Shown here one piece after another: positions 55,619-64,000 of a stretch of 64,000 nt of DNA (positions are counted from its first letter, which is position 1; each line of letters opens with the position of its first letter). Source of the stretch: Bacillus sp. SA1-12 (GTDB taxonomy: Bacteria > Bacillota > Bacilli > Bacillales > Bacillaceae); contig NZ_LATZ01000020.1 in the NCBI RefSeq assembly GCF_000981385.1, positions 1 to 64,000 on the forward strand. Reading direction: 5' to 3'. Under the pieces are notes generated by a model. The model did not search any database. It was not told where the DNA came from and saw nothing but the letters and a program-made list of their open reading frames with translations. The position numbers and the translations under genes are program-made.

Positions 55619-57979
55619 TTGCAGGAAAAAGTATTACATGTTTTAGAATTTGAAAAAGTAAAAGACCAGCTTGTTAACCATGCTTCATCCTCGTTAGGAA
55701 AAGAAAAAGCAAAAGCGTTAACTCCTTCAAGCCATTTTGAAGAAGTTCTTATTGCTCAGGAGCAAACAGATGAGGCTTCCAAAGTATTGCGTTTAAAAGG
55801 GAATGTTCCTCTAGGCGGCTTAGTGGATGTTAGAGCTGCTGTTAAGCGTGCAAAAATTGGCGGTTTGCTAAGTGCTTCTGAATTAATTGAAGTAGCCGGA
55901 ACACTTTATGCTGGACGCAATATGAAACGGTTTATTGACAAAATGGTTGAAGAGGAAATTGAATTGCATCACCTCCCTGTGCTTGCAGAGAAAATTATTC
56001 TTATGCAAGACCTTGAGAAAAGCATTTCACAATGCATTGATGATAATGGATATGTGCTGGACAGTGCGAGTGTAACATTAAAAGGGATTCGTCAGCAGCT
56101 TAGAACAACAGAAGCAAGAGTAAGGGAAAAATTAGAATCAATGATACGCTCGTCTTCGGCAACGAAAATGCTTTCCGATGCCATTATTACGATTAGAAAC
56201 GATCGTTATGTTATACCGGTAAAGCAGGAATACCGGTCATCATATGGCGGAATCGTTCATGACCAATCGAGCTCAGGAGCAACTCTTTTTATAGAACCTC
56301 AAGTAGTTGTGGATTTAAATAATACCCTTCAACAAGCAAAGGTTAAAGAAAAAGTGGAAATTGAGCGAATTTTAAGACTTCTTTCTGAAGAAGTTGCTGA
56401 AAATAGTCAAGATATATTACAAAATGTTTATTGCTTAGCAGAAATGGACTTTATGTTTACAAAAGCAAGATTTGCAAAGCAAATTAAAGCGACAAAGCCA
56501 ATCGTCAATAATAAAGGTGTTATAAGACTGTTTCAGGCACGTCACCCGCTATTGCCTATAGAAGAAGTGGTACCAAATGATATTGAACTTGGAACGGACT
56601 TTACCACAATCGTTATTACAGGTCCAAATACCGGTGGTAAAACTGTGGCGTTAAAAACATTAGGATTATGTACGTTAATGGCACAGGCAGGATTGCAAAT
56701 ACCGGCCCTAGATGGATCTGAAGTTGCTGTATTTGCTCATGTATTTGCTGATATTGGTGATGAACAATCGATTGAGCAAAGCTTAAGTACATTCTCCTCA
56801 CATATGGTTAATATTGTTGATATCCTAAAAAAAGTTGATGAAAATAGTCTAGTGCTATTTGATGAACTTGGGGCTGGTACAGATCCACAAGAAGGTGCGG
56901 CACTGGCCATTTCCATTCTCGACGAGGTGTATAACAGAGGAGCACGGGTTGTAGCGACTACTCATTACCCTGAATTAAAGGCTTATGGCTACAATCGAAG
57001 CGAGGTTATAAATGCAAGTGTTGAATTTGATATTACGACATTAAGCCCAACCTATAAGCTATTGATTGGTGTACCTGGTCGCAGTAATGCATTTGAAATT
57101 TCTAAGAGATTAGGCTTACAAGAACATGTGATAAACATGGCTAGAGCACAGATGAGTGATGAACGTACTGAAGTGGATACAATGATTGCTTCATTAGAAA
57201 CAAGCAAAAAGACAGCTGAGCAAGAATGGAAGGAAGCAGAAAATATCCGGAAGGAAGCTGAAAAGCTTCATAAAGAATTGCAGCAGCAAATCATTGACTT
57301 GAATGAAAAACGTGATGCTTTATATGAAATGGCAGAACGTAAAGCAGAGGAAAAGGTTGAAGAAGCAAAAAAAGAAGCTGAAAAAATCATTCAGGATTTA
57401 AGACGAATGAGAAAGGAACAACATGCACAAGTAAAGGAGCATGAGCTGATTGATGCAAGGAAACGTTTAGAAGGAGCAGTTCCGGTCTTCGAGAAAAGTA
57501 AAAAAGTTGAAAAGAAGGAACCAGTCAAGCAAACGTTTACTCCTGGTGATGAAGTAAAGGTTATTAGCTTCGATCAAAAAGGTCATTTAATTGAAAAAGT
57601 GAATGATGATGAGTGGCAGGTACAGATGGGGATTTTAAAGATGAAGGTAAAGGAAAAGGACCTTCAATATATAAAAAGTCCAAAAAAGGAAGTGCACGAA
57701 CGACCACTCGCAACGGTAAAAGGGAAGGATTACCATGTATCAGTTGAACTGGATCTACGAGGTGAACGTTATGAAAATGCACTACTCAAGGTAGAAAAAT
57801 ACTTAGATGATGCAGTTTTAGCCGGTTACCCAAGAGTTTCGATTATTCATGGGAAAGGTACTGGTGCCCTCCGTACAGGTGTAAAGGAATTGCTAAAAAA
57901 CCATCGAAGTGTGAAGAACACCCGTTTTGGAGAAGCAGGTGAAGGTGGAACCGGAGTTACTATTGTTGAACTCAAATAG
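55619..57979 (+). CDS. mutS2: Endonuclease MutS2
   Basis: MutS2 limits recombination and, in B. subtilis, acts on collided ribosomes. The MutS-type core (lever, clamp) leads to the ATPase: Walker [18 protein letters not shown] near 331, Walker [20 protein letters not shown] near 410 and [12 protein letters not shown] near 444. A long coiled coil (about 515-630, Glu/Lys-rich) follows. The KOW-like region precedes the C-terminal Smr nuclease ([14 protein letters not shown] near 707; [12 protein letters not shown] near 744). The start is TTG at 55619 with AGGAGG eight bases upstream. Confidence 0.96.
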   Translation: MQEKVLHVLEFEKVKDQLVNHASSSLGKEKAKALTPSSHFEEVLIAQEQTDEASKVLRLKGNVPLGGLVDVRAAVKRAKIGGLLSASELIEVAGTLYAGRNMKRFIDKMVEEEIELHHLPVLAEKIILMQDLEKSISQCIDDNGYVLDSASVTLKGIRQQLRTTEARVREKLESMIRSSSATKMLSDAIITIRNDRYVIPVKQEYRSSYGGIVHDQSSSGATLFIEPQVVVDLNNTLQQAKVKEKVEIERILRLLSEEVAENSQDILQNVYCLAEMDFMFTKARFAKQIKATKPIVNNKGVIRLFQARHPLLPIEEVVPNDIELGTDFTTIVITGPNTGGKTVALKTLGLCTLMAQAGLQIPALDGSEVAVFAHVFADIGDEQSIEQSLSTFSSHMVNIVDILKKVDENSLVLFDELGAGTDPQEGAALAISILDEVYNRGARVVATTHYPELKAYGYNRSEVINASVEFDITTLSPTYKLLIGVPGRSNAFEISKRLGLQEHVINMARAQMSDERTEVDTMIASLETSKKTAEQEWKEAENIRKEAEKLHKELQQQIIDLNEKRDALYEMAERKAEEKVEEAKKEAEKIIQDLRRMRKEQHAQVKEHELIDARKRLEGAVPVFEKSKKVEKKEPVKQTFTPGDEVKVISFDQKGHLIEKVNDDEWQVQMGILKMKVKEKDLQYIKSPKKEVHERPLATVKGKDYHVSVELDLRGERYENALLKVEKYLDDAVLAGYPRVSIIHGKGTGALRTGVKELLKNHRSVKNTRFGEAGEGGTGVTIVELK

Positions 57980-57993
57980 CGGGGAGAGGTTTG

Positions 57994-58398
57994 ATGAAAG
58001 GATTTTGGGAAAATGAACTAGTTCAAATTGCTGCCTACTACAGCGTTGTGGTTCTTTGCATCATTGTGTTTTTAACAATCTTTGAGCTTGTGACGAAGTA
58101 TAAAAATTGGGATGAAATTCAAAAGGGGAATATGGCTGTTGCCATGGCAACAGGCGGTAAAATCTTTGGTATTGCAAATATTTTTAGATTTTCAATTAAT
58201 CAGCATGAAAGCTTATTAGAAATGATGGGTTCCGGACTTTTCGGTTTTATCCTGCTGCTTTTAGGCTACTTCATTTATGAATTTATGACGCCAAAATTTA
58301 AGATTGATGAGGAAATCCAAAAGGATAACCGTGCTGTTGGATTTATTTCACTCGTTATATCCGTCGGATTATCATTTGTAATTGGAGCAGGGATTTAA
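57994..58398 (+). CDS. yshE: DUF350 family membrane protein YshE
   Basis: This 134-residue protein has four transmembrane helices and the DUF350 features ELVTKYKNWDEIQKGNMAVA near 30-49, MATGGKIFGIANIF near 50-63 and a second similar half (FKIDEEIQKDNRAVGFISLV near 98-117). ATG 57994 follows GGGGAGAGG; a TTG directly before it is less likely. The function is unknown. It lies 14 bases after mutS2, probably in one transcript. Confidence 0.88.
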   Translation: MKGFWENELVQIAAYYSVVVLCIIVFLTIFELVTKYKNWDEIQKGNMAVAMATGGKIFGIANIFRFSINQHESLLEMMGSGLFGFILLLLGYFIYEFMTPKFKIDEEIQKDNRAVGFISLVISVGLSFVIGAGI

Positions 58399-58412
58399 GG
58401 GAGAGTGTCAAT

Positions 58413-58493
58413 TTGGAGACTTTAGCTAAAGTAATGTTTGGGCTGTGCGGCTTATTTATTATAATAGGGATTTTTTATTTAGTGTTTTTTTAG
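58413..58493 (+). CDS. Possible 26-residue membrane microprotein after yshE
   Basis: TTG 58413 with GGGAGAG seven bases upstream opens a 26-codon frame, METLAKVMFGLCGLFIIIGI then FYLVFF, ending TAG at 58491-58493. It would be a single transmembrane helix with a short charged N-terminus. It starts 14 bases after the yshE stop and lies before a strong terminator, so it is positioned as the last gene of the mutS2-yshE transcript. It is below common ORF cut-offs. The function is unknown. Confidence 0.55.
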   Translation: METLAKVMFGLCGLFIIIGIFYLVFF

Positions 58494-58546
58494 AATATCA
58501 ATCAGTAGCAAATTATGTCGAATAGCAGATATTTTGTTTTACATTT

Positions 58547-58577
58547 AGTCTGGCATTGAAAGATGTCAGGCTTTTTT
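58547..58577 (+). terminator. Intrinsic terminator after yshE and the small ORF
   Basis: AGTCTGGCAT and ATGTCAGGCT form a ten-pair stem with two G-T pairs around TGAAAG, followed by TTTTTT. The rest of the gap to lcfA (to 58870) shows no gene, only an unconvincing 60-codon frame without a ribosome-binding site. Confidence 0.87.
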
Positions 58578-58870
58578 CATTCAATCTTAATGGGTGGGTC
58601 ACACTTAGCCTGAGAGTCTTCTTCAATAAAAGAGAGCTTGTATCAATACTATTTGAAAATATTTATATTTCTGAATATGAAAAAATCTGCTATACTTTTT
58701 TATATGAAGGGAAGGGGAAGAGCGACGTCTGTTTATGACTATTAGCATAGTTTTCAACCTACTAAACCAATACCAGCCTCCTCTCCAAAAAAGATAAATA
58801 TTGAATGGTAGTGCTTATTCATATAGCTGGTTACTGATAAAGAAGAATAGCATTGGAGGAGGAGTAGAAG

Positions 58871-60559
58871 ATGGAAAGTCTGAAACCTTGGTTACGTCAT
58901 TATCCAATAGAAATCCCTCATGAAATTCATTTTGAAGACACATCGTTATCTGATTATTTACTTCAAGCCGCTGCTGAATTCCCAACAAAAAAAGCTATTC
59001 ATTTCCTAGGAAAAGAACTGACGTATTCGGAGATAAGCAATCAGTCATTAAAGCTGGCGAATTATTTACAATCACTTGGCTTGCAAAAAGGTGAAAGAGT
59101 TTCTATTATGCTGCCCAATTGTCCGCAAGCCGTTATCGCTTATTACGGGGTATTATTAGCTGGGGGAATTGTTGTTCAAACGAATCCGCTTTATATGGAA
59201 AGAGAGCTCGAATACCAGCTAAGAGACAGCGAGTCTAAATTCATCGTCACACTTGATTTATTATATCCAAGAGTATCAAAATTGAAAGCGTTAACAAATT
59301 TGAAGCATATTATTGTTACAGGTATAAAAGATTATTTGCCATTCCCTAAAAATCTTCTATACCCCTTCGTTCAAAAAAAACAAAATCAACTTGTTGTAAA
59401 TGTTGAACACGAGGGAGATACACATTTATTTAAGAAGATCATGACATTAGCTGAACCAAAAGCAGACTTGCCTAATATAAATCCTTCCGAAGATATTGCC
59501 ATATTACAATATACTGGCGGGACAACGGGGTTTCCAAAAGGAGTAATGCTGACCCATACAAACGTTGCGGCAAATACAAAAATGTGTGCCCACTGGATGT
59601 ATAAATGTAAGAGAGGTGAAGAATCTGTTCTGGGCATTATTCCATTTTTCCATGTGTATGGAATGACAACAGTAATGAATCTGTCTGTAATGCAGGGTTT
59701 TAAAATGATTCTACTTCCAAAGTTTGATGCAACTGACACATTAAAAACAATTGAAAAGCTAAAACCGACACTTTTTCCTGGTGCACCAACCATTTACATT
59801 GCATTGTTGAACCATCCTGAAATCCAAAACTATGACCTTTCTTCGATTAATTGTTGTATTAGCGGCTCGGCGCCTCTCCCGATAGAGGTCCAAGAAAAAT
59901 TTGAGAAGGTGACAGGTGGACGTCTCGTCGAAGGGTATGGATTATCAGAGGCTTCACCAGTAACCCATGCAAACTTTTTATGGGATAAACGAAAAACAGG
60001 AAGCATCGGTGTACCGTGGCCAAATACTGATTCAGCCATTCTGTCCTATGAAAAAGATGGCTTTGCTGAGCCAAATGAGCTTGGTGAAATCGTGATTCGC
60101 GGTCCTCAAGTAATGAAAGGATATTGGAATAAACAGGAAGAAACAGAAGCTGTTCTCAAAGATGGTTGGCTTTTTACAGGGGATATTGGCTATATGGATG
60201 AAGAAGGATATTTCTACATTGTTGACCGGAAAAAGGATATGATCATTGCTGGTGGATATAATATCTATCCCCGCGAGATAGAAGAAGTTCTTTATGAGCA
60301 TGAAAAGGTTCAGGAAGTGGTTGTCGCAGGGGTGCCTGATCCATATCGAGGAGAAACGGTTAAGGCATATATCGTATTAAAAGATAACCAGACAGCGACG
60401 CCAGAGGAGTTTGATCATTTTGCTCGTCAACATTTAGCTGCATATAAAGTTCCTCACTTTTATGAGTTTCGCTCAGAGTTACCGAAAACAGCCGTTGGTA
60501 AAATATTAAGGCGAGTCCTAATTGATGAGGAAAGAGAAAAATTTAAAAATGCTAATTAA
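58871..60559 (+). CDS. lcfA: Long-chain fatty acid-CoA ligase
   Basis: LcfA activates fatty acids to acyl-CoA for beta-oxidation. It is an adenylate-forming enzyme: AMP-binding loop LQYTGGTTGFPKGVMLTH near 213, VEGYGLSEASPVTH near 353, DGWLFTGDIGYMDEEGYFYI near 432 and VDRKKDMIIAGGYNIYPREI near 452. The catalytic lysine lies in LPKTAVGKILRR near 538. The length of 562 is typical. GGAGGAGG precedes the ATG. It has its own terminator, separating it from fadR. Confidence 0.96.
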   Translation: MESLKPWLRHYPIEIPHEIHFEDTSLSDYLLQAAAEFPTKKAIHFLGKELTYSEISNQSLKLANYLQSLGLQKGERVSIMLPNCPQAVIAYYGVLLAGGIVVQTNPLYMERELEYQLRDSESKFIVTLDLLYPRVSKLKALTNLKHIIVTGIKDYLPFPKNLLYPFVQKKQNQLVVNVEHEGDTHLFKKIMTLAEPKADLPNINPSEDIAILQYTGGTTGFPKGVMLTHTNVAANTKMCAHWMYKCKRGEESVLGIIPFFHVYGMTTVMNLSVMQGFKMILLPKFDATDTLKTIEKLKPTLFPGAPTIYIALLNHPEIQNYDLSSINCCISGSAPLPIEVQEKFEKVTGGRLVEGYGLSEASPVTHANFLWDKRKTGSIGVPWPNTDSAILSYEKDGFAEPNELGEIVIRGPQVMKGYWNKQEETEAVLKDGWLFTGDIGYMDEEGYFYIVDRKKDMIIAGGYNIYPREIEEVLYEHEKVQEVVVAGVPDPYRGETVKAYIVLKDNQTATPEEFDHFARQHLAAYKVPHFYEFRSELPKTAVGKILRRVLIDEEREKFKNAN

Positions 60560-60604
60560 GGGTTTTGATTTCAACCACCTGTTTGTTATTATTTAGAAAG
60601 GCTT

Positions 60605-60638
60605 TGCAGTGGGCCCTTATCGGGTCCGCTTCTTTTTA
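60605..60638 (+). terminator. Intrinsic terminator after lcfA
   Basis: GGGCCC and GGGTCC pair around TTATC, followed by TTCTTTTT. Confidence 0.8.
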
Positions 60639-60667
60639 ATTGATCACATAAAAAAGCGAAATGAGGC

Positions 60668-60696
60668 TTGACATAATGGGCAGGAAAAATTATCAT
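60668..60696 (+). promoter_or_regulatory. Sigma-A promoter of fadR-fadB-etfBA
   Basis: TTGACA (60668-60673) and TATCAT (60691-60696) are separated by exactly 17 bases. The predicted start at about 60703 falls on the FadR palindrome. Confidence 0.82.
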
Positions 60697-60702
60697 AAAA
60701 AT

Positions 60703-60722
60703 ATGAATGACGATTCATTCAT
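60703..60722 (+). promoter_or_regulatory. FadR operator
   Basis: ATGAATGACGATTCATTCAT matches the B. subtilis FadR consensus TGAATGAMTANTCATTCA with one mismatch and covers the predicted start site. It implies autoregulated repression relieved by long-chain acyl-CoA. Confidence 0.88.
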
Positions 60723-60743
60723 TTCTAGAAGGAGAGTCGACCA

Positions 60744-61328
60744 TTGAAACAGAAAAAACCGAAATATAAACAAATCATAGACGCTGCTGTTATTGTTATT
60801 GCTGAAAATGGATATCATCAAGCACAAGTATCAAAGATTGCCAAACAAGCGGGTGTTGCTGATGGAACCATCTATTTGTATTTCAAAAACAAAGAAGACA
60901 TCCTTGTTTCGCTTTTCCAAGAGAAAATGGGCATCTTTATCGAAAAAATTGAGGGTGAAATCAAGTCATCTGAAACAGCGGCAGAAAAGCTTTACACTCT
61001 AATTAAAACACATTTCTCATTGCTCGCTGAAGATCATCATTTAGCAATTGTGACGCAGCTTGAGCTTAGACAATCAAATAAAGAGCTGCGTTTAAGGATA
61101 AATGAGGTATTAAAGGGCTACTTCAATGTAGTTGATAAAATCATTACAGCCGGGAAGGAAATGGGCGAATTTAGGGAGGAACTGGATCTCCGGCTAACAC
61201 GACAAATGATTTTTGGAACGATTGATGAAACCGTAACAACTTGGGTAATGAACGATCAAAAATATGATCTTTCAGAACAAGCGAAAAAGGTCCATGACTT
61301 AATTGTATATGGCTTTGCGAAAAGGTAA
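60744..61328 (+). CDS. fadR: TetR-family fatty acid degradation regulator FadR
   Basis: FadR (YsiA) represses beta-oxidation genes and is released by long-chain acyl-CoA. The helix-turn-helix is at about 9-55 (IDAAVIVIAENGYHQAQVSK, then AGVADGTIYLYFKNKEDILV). The C-terminal effector domain is helical, with DHHLAIVTQLELRQSNKELR near 100. The length of 194 is right. AGAAGGAGAG precedes the ATG. It is the first gene of fadR-fadB-etfB-etfA behind a perfect-looking operator. Confidence 0.94.
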   Translation: MKQKKPKYKQIIDAAVIVIAENGYHQAQVSKIAKQAGVADGTIYLYFKNKEDILVSLFQEKMGIFIEKIEGEIKSSETAAEKLYTLIKTHFSLLAEDHHLAIVTQLELRQSNKELRLRINEVLKGYFNVVDKIITAGKEMGEFREELDLRLTRQMIFGTIDETVTTWVMNDQKYDLSEQAKKVHDLIVYGFAKR

Positions 61329-61339
61329 ATAAAAGAGAA

Positions 61340-61559
61340 CGCTCTTTTCTAAGAGATTCTTGTTTTGAGATAAGTTCTTTGAATAAGGTTGATTAGAACT
61401 GGTTGTTAGACTCCTGCTTAGAGCAGCAGACATGGTGATATTTATACGGCGATTCCCCTGATGAGTTTAAGAGAGCCACGAGGAAAGAAATCCTTTCTCG
61501 CTGCAATCAATCATTTCATACTACTTGGCTAAATAGCAACAAAGTTTGTGAAAACAGCC
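61340..61559 (+). repeat. Dispersed repeat, family 2, copy 4 (MITE-like)
   Basis: The left end GCTCTTTTCTAAGAGATTC and right end GTTTGTGAAAACAGCC are roughly inverted. GTTAGACTCCTGCTTAGAGC, CTTTCTCGCTGCAATCAATC and CAACAAAGTTTGTG lie inside. It separates fadR from fadB by 332 bp. Confidence 0.72.
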
Positions 61560-61660
61560 AAAGGATAAAAAGGAATAATCGCTACCTAAAACGAAAGTAC
61601 TTATTAAGTCATATACAAACATACATTAGAGTAAAAGCTGATAGGCTAGGGGGAAATGAC

Positions 61661-62434
61661 ATGGAATGTTTAAATCTTGTAATAGAAGATCATGTTGCTG
61701 TTGTGACTATCAATCATTCACCAGCAAATGCACTATCCTCAAAGGTGTTGAAAGAGCTTTCAAACTTGCTTGATAAAATTGAAACAGATGAGCAAGTACG
61801 GGCGATCGTGTTGCATGGGGAAGGGAGATTCTTTTCGGCAGGAGCAGATATTAAAGAATTCCTTCAAGTACCGTCAGGTGATGAATTCTCTAAAATGGCT
61901 GTTAAGGGTCAGGAATTATTTGAAAGAATTGAGACCTTTCAAAAGCCGATTATTGCTGCGATTCATGGCGCTGCTTTAGGCGGTGGTTTAGAATTAGCCA
62001 TGTCATGCCATATCCGCCTTGTCACAGAGGATGCAAAGCTAGGCTTGCCCGAACTTCAGCTTGGCATAATTCCTGGCTTTGGCGGTACGCAAAGACTGCC
62101 TAAATATATTGGAACAGGCCGTGCATTAGAAATGATGCTGACAAGTGAACCAATTATGGGAGCCGAAGCTGTAAAGCTGGGACTTGCTAACCACTGTTAT
62201 CCGGAAGAAAGCCTTGTTGAGGAAGCGAAAAAACTTGCAGCAAAGTTTGCACAAAAAAGCCCTCTTTCTGTCAAGGCCGTAATTTCACTACTTAATACCA
62301 GTAAAACTTCAGTTTATGAAGCAGGTATGAGACAAGAGGCTGAATGGTTTGGTGAGATTTTTGAAAGTGCTGATGCTAAAGAGGGGATTTCAGCATTTAT
62401 TGAAAAACGCAAACCAAGCTTCAAGGGGAAATAG
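61661..62434 (+). CDS. fadB: Enoyl-CoA hydratase
   Basis: FadB (YsiB) hydrates trans-2-enoyl-CoA in beta-oxidation. It has the crotonase fold: oxyanion-hole segment FSAGADIKEFL near 58-68 and AAIHGAALGGGLELAMSC near 100-117 with catalytic glutamate 1, then LGLPELQLGIIPGFGGTQRL near 127-146 with catalytic glutamate 2. The length of 257 is typical. AGGGGGAAATGAC precedes the ATG. It is in the FadR-controlled operon. Confidence 0.94.
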   Translation: MECLNLVIEDHVAVVTINHSPANALSSKVLKELSNLLDKIETDEQVRAIVLHGEGRFFSAGADIKEFLQVPSGDEFSKMAVKGQELFERIETFQKPIIAAIHGAALGGGLELAMSCHIRLVTEDAKLGLPELQLGIIPGFGGTQRLPKYIGTGRALEMMLTSEPIMGAEAVKLGLANHCYPEESLVEEAKKLAAKFAQKSPLSVKAVISLLNTSKTSVYEAGMRQEAEWFGEIFESADAKEGISAFIEKRKPSFKGK

Positions 62435-62486
62435 TTAGATAAGCATATGTTTCAAAAATATTTAATGGCACATGGGGGAATGGGAA

Positions 62487-63260
62487 ATGAATATTTTTGT
62501 ATTGATGAAAAGAACATTTGACACTGAGGAAAAAATCATCGTTTCAAATGGCCTGATTCAAGAGGATGGAGCAGAATTTATCATCAACCCGTATGATGAA
62601 TATGCAATTGAAGAGGCAATACAGCTGCGAGATGCAAATGGCGGGGAAGTTACAGTTGTATCAATCGGCGGGGAAGAGTCTGAAAAGCAATTGCGTACGG
62701 CATTAGCTATGGGGTGTGATAAAGCTGTTTTAATTAATACAGAAGATGATGTAGAGGCTGGAGATCAATTTACCACTTCCAAAATTTTAGCAGAGTATCT
62801 TAAAGAGCAAGATTTTGATCTTATCCTTGGCGGAAATGTAGCTATAGATGGGGGATCGGGACAGGTTGGCCCACGATTGGCAGAATTATTAGACATCGCA
62901 TATGTAACAACGATTACAAAGCTTGATATTGATGGCGAAAACGTGACGATTATTCGTGATGTTGAAGGGGATTCTGAAGTTATCGAAACAACTCTGCCAT
63001 TATTAGTGACAGCACAACAGGGGCTAAATGAGCCTCGATACCCATCTTTGCCAGGTATTATGAAGGCAAAGAAAAAACCGCTTGATGAACTTGAATTAGA
63101 TGATCTTGATCTTGATGAAGATGATGTTGAAGCGAAAACAAAAACTATTGAAATTTTCTTGCCTCCACAAAAAGAAGCCGGGAAGGTTTTACAAGGAGAT
63201 TTAGATAATCAAGTAAAAGAACTGGTATCACTTCTCCGCAACGAAGCAAAGGTTATCTAA
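62487..63260 (+). CDS. etfB: Electron transfer flavoprotein beta subunit
   Basis: EtfB forms the FAD/AMP-containing heterodimer with EtfA and accepts electrons from acyl-CoA dehydrogenases. It reads MNIFVLMKRTFDTEEKI at the N-terminus. NPYDEYAIEEAIQLRD near 35, GGNVAIDGGSGQVGPRLAEL near 116 with the nucleotide-binding loop and LPLLVTAQQGLNEPRYPSLP near 170-189 are family landmarks. ATG 62487 is eight bases after GGGGG; the ATG at 62472 overlaps that site. The length is 257. Confidence 0.96.
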   Translation: MNIFVLMKRTFDTEEKIIVSNGLIQEDGAEFIINPYDEYAIEEAIQLRDANGGEVTVVSIGGEESEKQLRTALAMGCDKAVLINTEDDVEAGDQFTTSKILAEYLKEQDFDLILGGNVAIDGGSGQVGPRLAELLDIAYVTTITKLDIDGENVTIIRDVEGDSEVIETTLPLLVTAQQGLNEPRYPSLPGIMKAKKKPLDELELDDLDLDEDDVEAKTKTIEIFLPPQKEAGKVLQGDLDNQVKELVSLLRNEAKVI

Positions 63261-63306
63261 CAGGGAGAATGAATTGGATCTAATGATCAGAACAGGGGGA
63301 AAAATC

Positions 63307-64000
63307 ATGGGTAGAAAAGTTCTTGTATTAAGTGAAGTTCGCGATCAAGCTTTGCGTAATGTATCTTTTGAGGCGATTGCAGCAGGGAAAACCATTTCCG
63401 AAGGGGGAGAAGTGATTGCCATATTAATGGGTGAAAATGTTGCATCATTATCGACAGAACTCATTCAATATGGTGCAGACCGGGTGGTGACTGTGGAAAA
63501 TGATAAACTTCGTACGTATACACCTGACGGATATTCCCAAGCGCTTTTGACTGTCATTCAAAATGAAAATCCAGAAGGCATTGTATTCGGACATACTGCT
63601 TTGGGGAAAGATTTATCACCAAAAATTGCAGCAAAATTGAACTCAGGTTTAGTTTCTGATGCAACAGCTATTGAAGTGGTTGGCGGGAATGTCGTCTTCA
63701 CTCGGCCTATTTATTCCGGAAAAGCTTTTGAAAAGAAAATTGTCACGGATGGTATCATTTTTGCTACAGTTCGTCCAAATAATATTGCTCCGCTTCAAAA
63801 AGATGAAACAAGAAATGGAGAGTCCAGCTCACTAACAGTGGATATTAAAGATTTACGAACCATCGTAAAAGAGGTGGTGCGAAAAGCCTCAGAAGGGGTG
63901 GATTTATCAGAAGCTAAGATAGTAATTGCTGGTGGACGCGGAGTAAAAAGCGAGGAAGGCTTCAAGCCATTAAAGGAATTGGCGGAGGTTTTAGGTGGGG
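63307..64000 (+). CDS. etfA: Electron transfer flavoprotein alpha subunit, 5' part (window ends inside)
   Basis: Translation from ATG 63307 gives MGRKVLVLSEVRDQALRNVS, then FEAIAAGKTISEGGEVIAIL and LVSDATAIEVVGGNVVFTRP. These are the N-terminal domain of EtfA. KIVIAGGRGVKSEEGFKPLKELAEV is the start of the FAD-binding domain (given in parts: IVIAGGRGVKSEEGF, PLKELAEVLGG). AGGGGG lies upstream. The frame is open to the last base, so the rest lies outside the window. It is the last gene seen of the fad-etf operon. Confidence 0.95.
   Translation, partial: MGRKVLVLSEVRDQALRNVSFEAIAAGKTISEGGEVIAILMGENVASLSTELIQYGADRVVTVENDKLRTYTPDGYSQALLTVIQNENPEGIVFGHTALGKDLSPKIAAKLNSGLVSDATAIEVVGGNVVFTRPIYSGKAFEKKIVTDGIIFATVRPNNIAPLQKDETRNGESSSLTVDIKDLRTIVKEVVRKASEGVDLSEAKIVIAGGRGVKSEEGFKPLKELAEVLGG

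Noticed and set aside
58556..58738. 60-codon frame upstream of lcfA
   Set aside because: It begins inside a terminator stem and has no ribosome-binding site or recognisable composition.

Overview
This window reads as chromosomal core DNA of a spore-forming, low-G+C Bacillus-like firmicute (Bacillaceae). Gene order closely follows the Bacillus subtilis ytpI-nrnA-ytrHI-dnaE-ytsJ-accDA-pfkA-pyk-fxsA-ytvI-citZ-icd-mdh-phoPR-polA-mutM-ytaF-coaE-gapB-speD-nrdR-dnaB-dnaI-ytxC-thrS-infC-rpmI-rplT-ysdAB-ysdC-sspI-ysgA-pheST-rnhC-zapA-cvpA-polX-mutS2-yshE-lcfA-fadR-fadB-etfBA segment. Sporulation genes (ytrH, ytrI, ytvI, ytaF, ytxC, sspI) support an endospore former. No species can be named from the sequence.

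Layout. 1-242 is the 3' end of a group II intron, cut by the window edge; its reverse-transcriptase frame carries a late nonsense codon and it abuts the 3' end of ytpI. 0.2-7.1 kb holds ytpI, nrnA, a small unknown gene, ytrHI and dnaE. 7.2-14.5 kb is a central-carbon and lipid block: malic enzyme, a GntR regulator with a likely operator in front of the cluster, the acetyl-CoA carboxyltransferase pair accDA, then pfkA-pyk. 14.7-23.2 kb holds fxsA, ytvI, ytwI, the TCA genes citZ-icd-mdh, a MaoC-like hotdog gene and two convergent CBO0543-type membrane genes. 23.4-31.7 kb holds phoPR, polA, mutM, ytaF and coaE. 31.9-38.3 kb holds the gluconeogenic gapB behind two CcpN-type boxes, speD, a conserved unknown, nrdR, the primosome genes dnaB-dnaI and ytxC. 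38.3-51.4 kb is a translation block: T-box-controlled thrS, an L20-type leader with infC (AUU start)-rpmI-rplT, membrane genes, a dUTPase, ysdC, sspI, ysgA and T-box-controlled pheST. 51.5-64 kb holds rnhC, zapA, cvpA, polX, mutS2, yshE, a 26-codon small ORF, lcfA and the FadR-controlled fadR-fadB-etfB-etfA operon, cut at the right edge.

Regulation is readable at several loci: T-boxes with ACC (Thr) and TTC (Phe) specifiers, an L20 autoregulatory leader with its terminator, a FadR palindrome over the fadR start site, a GntR-type palindrome over the ytsJ start site, two perfect CcpN consensus boxes at gapB, and a possible cre in the long citZ leader. Many genes end in clear intrinsic terminators.

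The intergenic spaces are rich in decayed dispersed repeats. I separate four families by eye: (1) about 110-120 bp elements ending in an AAGGCGCTTGCGCTTTT-like motif, eight copies; (2) 150-350 bp MITE-like elements with GGCTnTTTTC / GAAAAnAGCC-like ends, four copies; (3) elements containing GGAAGTCTCACTTTATC-like and CGATAAGTnTCGCTAAC-like motifs, three loci; (4) a roughly 95 bp element bounded by GGGTCAGACCC-like ends, two copies. Two family-1 copies sit exactly between a T-box terminator and the ribosome-binding site of the synthetase gene.

I found no CRISPR array, tRNA, rRNA, prophage or defence system, and no convincing wholly new multi-gene system. The most unusual items are the intron remnant, the regulator-operator pair at ytsJ, the repeat insertions in T-box leaders, and the unannotated 26-codon membrane ORF after yshE.
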